Source: Oopsacas minuta (Eukaryota; Porifera; Hexactinellida; Lyssacinosida; Leucopsacidae). Taken from it: 64,000 nt of DNA. Shown here piece by piece: positions 58,370 through 64,000 of this stretch. The notes under the pieces are model-generated. The model was not told the DNA's origin and ran no database searches. It saw nothing but the letters and a program-made list of their open reading frames with translations. The stretch's first letter is position 1. Each line of letters starts with the position of its first letter. Where the stretch lies: assembly GCA_024704765.1 (NCBI GenBank), contig JAKMXF010000342.1, positions 157,351 through 221,350 on the forward strand, written 5' to 3'. The position numbers and the translations under genes are program-made.

Positions 58370-59339
58370 TCAATATGTAATGGGATATCCATCGTTATCA
58401 ACAGCCATTTGGCACCTTCGTGTCATGGATTCCCAGTAAGGTCGCAAAAATGCAGGATCGATTCGATTCCATAAGCCTTCTAACTTTTCTTTTAGTTCTG
58501 GAATGCTCCTGGGGCCTAGTTTAATCAGCTCCTGCTTAACACATCCAAATAAATTTTCGATAGGATTGAGGCCTGGACTTTGTGAAGGCCAAGGAATTTG
58601 TTTGGGGACATTCTGTGAGAACAAAACCTTGACCTTCCGTGACGTGTGTTTAGGATCATTATCCATGACCAGTCGCCAGTTATTTTCATGAATACATTTG
58701 CCTGAGCTATCAAATGACCCTCCATTATATCTAAGAACAAGTCATTATCAATATTCTGTGTAAAAATGCACAGCGGAAATGTGCCCATGGATGAGAAAAG
58801 CAACCCAACGTGAATCTTGAGGCATGTTTGGTTGTTGGAGCGAATCATTTTGTTGGATTTTGTTCACATCCTTATTCTCCCTCTCGATAACCAGATCGAC
58901 ATCTCGTCAAGGAATACAGTGTTTGCCCATTCTCTTTTAGGATACTTGTGCTTCTTGGCCCATCTTATACGGTATAAACGGTTCTTTTCGCTAAGCACGG
59001 GGTTTTAGTTGGATAGGGTTTGGTGTAAGACCAGGTCTTTCAACATGCGTTGCATCATCTGGTAGTATGTCTTATAAGGAGCCCGACTTGCTAGTGTTCG
59101 AAGGGATTAATAAGGCTTATATCTCACCTGGTGTATGGACGAGTGCTTGATAGCGGATCGTAAGGTATTGGGCCTTCCTGCTCCCTTTTTGTGAGAGATC
59201 TCTCCACAGCATCCAACCGGGCTTTTACATTGTAAACCGTCGCCAAAGAAATTCCAACATTTTCAGAAATTTGTTTTGGACTAAGCTGTTTTGATTGTAA
59301 TAAGGACCTTATCATTTCTCTCTTCACAATTTGAGTCAC
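58370..59339 (-). pseudogene. Tc1-like transposase, few defects
   Basis: Minus strand from about 59339: MTQIVKREMIRSLLQSKQLS and SENVGISLATVYNVKARLD, a clear helix-turn-helix; after shifts NTVFLDEMSIW near 58920 with the first Asp; NQTCLKIHVGLLFSSMG; then a long clean stretch with MDNDPKHTSRKVKVLFSQNV near 58660 (second Asp), PWPSQSPGLNPIENLFGCVK near 58560 with the Glu, and LWNRIDPAFLRPYWESMTRR before the stop at 58370. I count 32 residues between Asp and Glu, two short of classic DD34E. The right end may be the cagactgta at about 59604, and the left end a TA-cagt near 58029. An N at 58346 lies just past the stop. Confidence 0.75.
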
Positions 59340-60120
59340 TATCAGCTCTAATATTCAAGTGACCGTAAAAATACAATCATATTATTAATGAAAGGTGAAA
59401 ATTACGATTAATGACGCCGCACATTTTTGTATACGACTCCTAAAACACCAAAGTGAAAGTCGTATAAGCAAATATCGTTAGACATTGGTAGAAATAGGTA
59501 AAACTTTGGAATACATCAACAAGAAGCATGATATTTGAATATACTTGAGAATTCCGTGGGTTTACAATAACGATTCACAATTCTAAATATTTGTTTAACA
59601 GACTGTATATCAATGCTAGCCTAGGAGATTTATGTCATATTAATATCAACCCATTCTGACACCTCGTTGACCGGTGACGTTATACAACGTATAAACATTT
59701 TTGTAAAATTTGGAAGAGTCCAAAATTATCAAGAAGTCAGTGCATGACCCGGACTCGTACAATCCTACATCCTCTGATTTGAATCGCAATGTTTAATCGA
59801 GGAGTAAGATAATACTGAAATGAACTTCCTATTGTGTCATCGTTTGTGATAATTTACGTATTTTAGAAGAATATTTTGAAGTCTTATGTAATAGATTCGA
59901 TGAAATTTAACTACATAGTACTGTATTACTTGAACTATTGTTTTTCATATGTATAATTTCAACAATCATACAATTAATAACAAATTGTCCTTTATTGACT
60001 CAATTTATTATTTTGTATTTATTTCATATCTCTCTTGAATCAATATATGACTTCATTTCCAATGCAATATGCAATATTGAAGCCACTGGCCGAATAACTC
60101 TAGATATGTAGTTCTAAAGA
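59340..60120. other. Spacer, nothing recognised
   Basis: Contains the possible right end of the Tc1 element (about 59604). No gene. Confidence 0.4.
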
Positions 60121-60678
60121 TTGAGATTGTGTATTTTCGATCTGAATTTTATTCCTTGCATATATCTAGTTGATGGATATTCTCGAAATGATATAGTATC
60201 TCAAAATGTGAACGCATTTTGTGCATTGGAGCTCAACATGTATGATATTGAAAGAAGTATAAATGAGGACCCAAATTGGCGTTACTCGAATTCATTTTGT
60301 GGCAAATTATCAAAACATATATTTGGTAGAAATTGTGCTCGTCAACGTGCAAAAATAACGAACGTATGGCGTAAGAACCAAACTAGAATTCATCAAAAAT
60401 TCATGATATTTCCAGTGTCTGCTAAACCTCATATACCTACCTTGAAATTACCAATTAATATTAATTTCCAACTATTCCCACCTGGTTTTTTTCTAACACG
60501 AGTTGGCAATTCTCTTTTTCAAAAGAGTAAAAGTGTCAATCCAGAAAAGATAGAAAGTTCGAGTGTTACTATTAATACAAGCTCATTGATTATAACCAAA
60601 ATAGTACTCCTTTCACTCACATGTAAGTGTTCCGCTGGCCAAACTGGTTCTCACTCAGACCTGAATGACCTATCATAA
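60121..60678 (+). CDS. Unrecognised 185-codon open frame
   Basis: One of the longer intact frames in the right half. The N-terminal half is polar and reads CALELNMYDIERSINEDPNW, NSFCGKLSKHIFGRNCARQR and WRKNQTRIHQKF, with three Cys spaced as a possible metal site. The second half is hydrophobic and Ser-rich (LPININFQLFPPGFFLTR). The middle has the look of a DNA-binding or transposase N-terminus, but I do not recognise a family. No splice sites, TIRs or neighbours help. It could be an exon, an element fragment or chance. Confidence 0.35.
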   Translation: MRLCIFDLNFIPCIYLVDGYSRNDIVSQNVNAFCALELNMYDIERSINEDPNWRYSNSFCGKLSKHIFGRNCARQRAKITNVWRKNQTRIHQKFMIFPVSAKPHIPTLKLPININFQLFPPGFFLTRVGNSLFQKSKSVNPEKIESSSVTINTSSLIITKIVLLSLTCKCSAGQTGSHSDLNDLS

Positions 60679-61383
60679 CTGTATGATTTCCCTCGCTGTT
60701 GGTGATAATTTTAAGCTGGCTCGCTGGAAACATCAGTCACCATGAGAAAAATACATCACTATTGCGCAGTGTGCAGGTGGTCAAACGGTAGATCACACTG
60801 AATCAATATGGCAGAGAGTGGTGAGATAGCCATGCAGAGTAAATACTCTACATAAGGAATATTCACGTGGATGTGTAGCGAATTAGTCATACAAGAATGC
60901 CAGTAAGGTGACTCCTTGAGGATGCCAATTGATGGTCGTATGGAACTAAGGCGAATCTGTTAATTTCAAAAGTAGAGGAGATAAACAAATTCCCTTTGTC
61001 TTTGCTATCAGAAACTTGTGACTGCAATCATACATCATGTTGACGATTAATGTATAACTGTAGCAGTGACTTTCATGATTTTCAACGATTAGGATAGACA
61101 TGCGATCTGGAATCACACATCTGAACTATTATACTGTGATTGATTATGTCAATAGGTAATTTATCATACATTACAGTCAAAAATTTAAAATTAGAATGTT
61201 GCTTGTCAGTTTTCTCTGGCAAGCAATGAATGCTCTCAGAAAGTGACATGCAAATCACATCTAATATCATTGTAATTCTTAGTTAATAAATACTGGCTTT
61301 ATCTAAAAAATATTGCACAACAGATCAATAAGAAATTATACAACAAATCCAGGTTTGCCAACCCTCCCGATTTTTGGGTTGTT
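60679..61383. other. Spacer, nothing recognised
   Basis: No motif or repeat seen. Confidence 0.45.
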
Positions 61384-61391
61384 ATCTAGAT
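61384..61391. repeat. Left 8-bp target duplication of the hAT element
   Basis: atctagat, repeated exactly at 62431-62438. It is itself a palindrome. Confidence 0.9.
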
Positions 61392-62430
61392 CAGTGGCAC
61401 TCAAACTGGGAGCGCGAGGAGGCCGCAAGGGGGGGCGCAGAACGGTTATGGAATGTGATTTCAAAAATGTTTTATAGCGATAAATGCAGCAATCATCCTG
61501 TTTAGAATAGGTGGCACTTCAATTGATATTGTTTAAATAGATTGTAGCTTGCTAATCGGAGAGCTGCATTTGTCCGAATTTGTAGTATGCAATGCCCAAC
61601 AGAAGTAGGCATCATCATTCATATGATATATTGTCACTAATAATTGATAGATGACATATACTCAAGGTGTATTCTGTATACCAGAAATATGTCGATTCGG
61701 TATTTCACTTAACATTGCCCTCAGGATGGACTATTTCTCGTATTATAGAATATTCCTGCTGAAAATTTGGGATTGGGATTTTTGGGATTTTGGCATTTTT
61801 CTTAGGAAATTGACTTCCCGTGATTTCTATTCGAATTTAGTGGCGATTTCATCGTTTCTAGTGCCGCATTTAACTAGATAGACTATTAATGTTATAAATA
61901 TGGCCCTGATTAAGGAGATTTCATCACTACGAACCACTGGAAAGGATTTACTGTCATTAGTTCCTCGTATTCTCATTGTACAAGTTTTAGTTTTCATTCT
62001 CACTTTATACTGACCCCAAGGCTTTTACCTGCTAATAGTTACTTCCTGTTTTCTTCATTCAGGCCTTACTTTAGTCAGACAAATACATACTTCACTCTGA
62101 CAGATGTGTACTATAGAATTCGGACAATTACTTGCGTCCCTTTCTAATATCTATTATTTTTTAGTTATTAATTTAGTTTCGTTGACAAAGAAATTTATCA
62201 CCCAACGAAAGCGAGGTCAATTGGATATTTACCTAACTAAGAATAATAGACTCTATACAAAATGTCAAGACATTTCGCAATCTGATTAAGATGAGTTAAT
62301 TGATAACACGGATATAATACAATATTAATAACAAATTATATTTGCTAAAAATGAGGCCAAAAGCAGAGGTCCGTAGAATTGTGATGGTGAAATTTGGGGG
62401 CCGCGACTGAGAAATGTTTGAGAAGGACTG
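61392..62430. mobile_element. Non-autonomous hAT element, 1039 bp, exactly delimited
   Basis: The left end cagtggcactcaaactggga is followed by a G-rich run; the complement of the right end reads cagtccttctcaaacatttc, then a C-rich run. Both share CAGT....CTCAAAC. A perfect 8-bp duplication (atctagat) flanks the element, as expected for hAT. The interior has only short frames without motif (for example 61651-61881), so it needs a transposase in trans. Confidence 0.9.
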
Positions 62431-62438
62431 ATCTAGAT
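62431..62438. repeat. Right 8-bp target duplication of the hAT element
   Basis: Exact copy of 61384-61391. Confidence 0.9.
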
Positions 62439-62969
62439 ATTGTTCTTTGGTATTTTGAGCAACCCCTCTCTTTGTGGGATTCGGTATTAGGCTGTAGGAG
62501 TGGGTAAACATGCTTGGCTGTTGTTCAAGGATATTTGATGCTTGCAGCATTCATGGTTAAATATCTAATAAGCCTATAGGGAAACATTATTTTAGTGACT
62601 ATTTTGTCAAACCAAATGATCCTTAGAACCTGATTAACCATGTTCTCATATATTTGCAGGGGTCTCAACTCTCACCAGCTCTTGTTGTACAAGATTTTTC
62701 GTTTGCATATACAACATATATCCTGGTCTTTTCATAGAAAACTAATACTAAATCATAAGTCTCACGATTTAATAGTGTGATTTTTCACAATCTCACGATT
62801 TTGAAAGTTCTCGGGCTGAGAGTCCTTTAATTGTTATGCTAAACTCTCTTTTCTTCATTATATCATATTTACATTCTGTAATTGGATTTATTGTTAATTA
62901 AAAATTAAAATTTCGAGTGTATAATTATTGAGTATACCCTGGATGGACAAAAGTGTTCATCCACTGCTA

Positions 62970-63260
62970 AAGTTTTCATACAAATAGTACGAATCTCGTT
63001 TATCCTTGATGGGCCATTATACTGTAAGATTTATAGTTTATCCGATGTCTCATTTGCGTTCTAAGTATTTGAAACCTCAGTATATATATTTCCTATTTAC
63101 ATACTAAATGAAAATGGTATTTAAGTAGGAACTTGATACCATTGACAACCATTACTCATATGTTTACAGGTTCCATGAAGTAACTAAGGGTTGGAATTTT
63201 GAAACGTATTAGTGAGTATTTCAAAAGATCTTAGAAACTCTTTTATCTGAATATGTAGAT
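62970..63260 (+). repeat. Decayed repeat related to 29120-29290
   Basis: Shared landmarks are acaaatagta(c/t)(g/t)aatctcg, actgtaagat and atatatatttcctatt(c/t). Same orientation. It appears to be a more decayed copy of the coding-like repeat in the CFAP100 intron. Confidence 0.5.
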
Positions 63261-63799
63261 AGCGATTTTGATACGAAATAGCCTTTGAATTATACTATTA
63301 TACTGTATTGATATCAAGAATTGACCCACAATTGTAACTTGTATTTAAATTATGGATATAGATGACTACTTTTGCCTGGGTAGGTATGTTATTTTATATC
63401 AAAATATTTGTGTTGCAGAAAATTTTAGGAAAAAATACGCTAAATTATACAAAAAACCAATTGTCCCGCTTTTGGGGCCGATTTCACGCCGAAAGTATGT
63501 TAACCTTCCGACTTTTGGCAATTAGCTATTGCAGCTATGTTAATCCATAAATGCCATTGATCTATTATGATTTAAGACAATAAGCGATAATAAAGCATAC
63601 ATTTCAATGAAGTTTGTCCACTACCAGGGTATTAAGCTCGTCTAGTATAAATTAACCTGAATGGCAATTTCGAAATTATATAATTTACACATAATAACCC
63701 TCTTAACAATTTTCCTTGTCAATGAGGATATATTTAACCTTGAAGGGATTATTCCAGATAGTTGCTCTTTGTATGGAAATGTCTAACTATTGCCTACAG
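63261..63799. other. Spacer, nothing recognised
   Basis: No motif seen; a 62-codon frame at 63362-63550 is not convincing. Confidence 0.4.
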
Positions 63800-64000
63800 C
63801 AGTGGTTCTGAACCTTTTTAGTCATGCGTACCCCTTTGTCCCAGGATGAGATGCCACGTACCCCTAGTTAACTAGTCTGTCAGTTTATATTGTATCTTGT
63901 CAATTTCCAAATCTAAGCGATAAACAAACATCTAGAATCTAATCAAACTAAGCTATAAATATACCTGGTAAAATTAATGTGAACACTGCTGTTGTCCCTC
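63800..64000 (+). mobile_element. Left end of a hAT element running off the window
   Basis: cagtggttctgaacctttttagtc followed by gcgtacccctttgtc, a widespread hAT terminal pattern. The preceding 8 bp (gcctacag, 63792-63799) would be the duplicated target. No coding appears before the window ends. Confidence 0.6.

Overview
The window looks like a stretch of an AT-rich animal nuclear genome, by eye about two thirds A+T. The genes have introns, codons are A/T-ending, and most coding sequence belongs to decayed DNA (class II) transposons. I see no reverse transcriptase, no bacterial operon and no ribosomal or tRNA gene. The transposon mix (mariner, maT, Tc1, Merlin, P/THAP, several hAT types, MULEs, Chapaev-like and RAG1/Transib-like) fits an arthropod or cnidarian. 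I cannot name the species. Four isolated N bases (39573, 49996, 51488, 58346) mark uncertain calls or contig joins.

Left part (1-20 kb): 1-1642 carries a RAG1/Transib-like recombinase remnant on the minus strand. 2545-3645 is a palindrome of about 1.1 kb. 5736-14490 is a MULE (Mutator-like element) that can be delimited exactly: 364-bp terminal inverted repeats, a perfect 9-bp target duplication, and a decayed transposase followed by an OTU-type cysteine protease domain. A second transposon (5879-8600), carrying an intact 575-codon gene with zinc-finger cysteines and an RNase H-like core, has inserted into the left repeat of the MULE. A related, frameshifted element lies at 17509-19790. Between them are a complete maT (DD37D) element and a hAT tail.

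Middle (20-46 kb): the only recognised host gene is a two-exon piece of a CFAP100/CCDC37-like ciliary protein on the plus strand (20977-21327 and 31251-31499). Its intron of about 9.9 kb holds a mariner, a Tc1-like element, a minisatellite and decayed coding sequence. Beyond it are two broken hAT transposases, a P-element-like fragment, a THAP zinc-finger fragment and a Tc1-like element.

Right part (46-64 kb): a second MULE of the FLYWCH-associated type, a mariner with a mutated catalytic residue, a Merlin transposase with stop codons, two ZBED5/FAM200-like hAT pseudogenes, a Tc1-like element, an exactly delimited non-autonomous hAT (61392-62430) and the left end of another hAT running off the window.

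The genes do not form a pathway. The layout is a layered insertion record: the large MULE is older than the zinc-finger element inside it, and the host gene survives by splicing over its transposon-filled intron.
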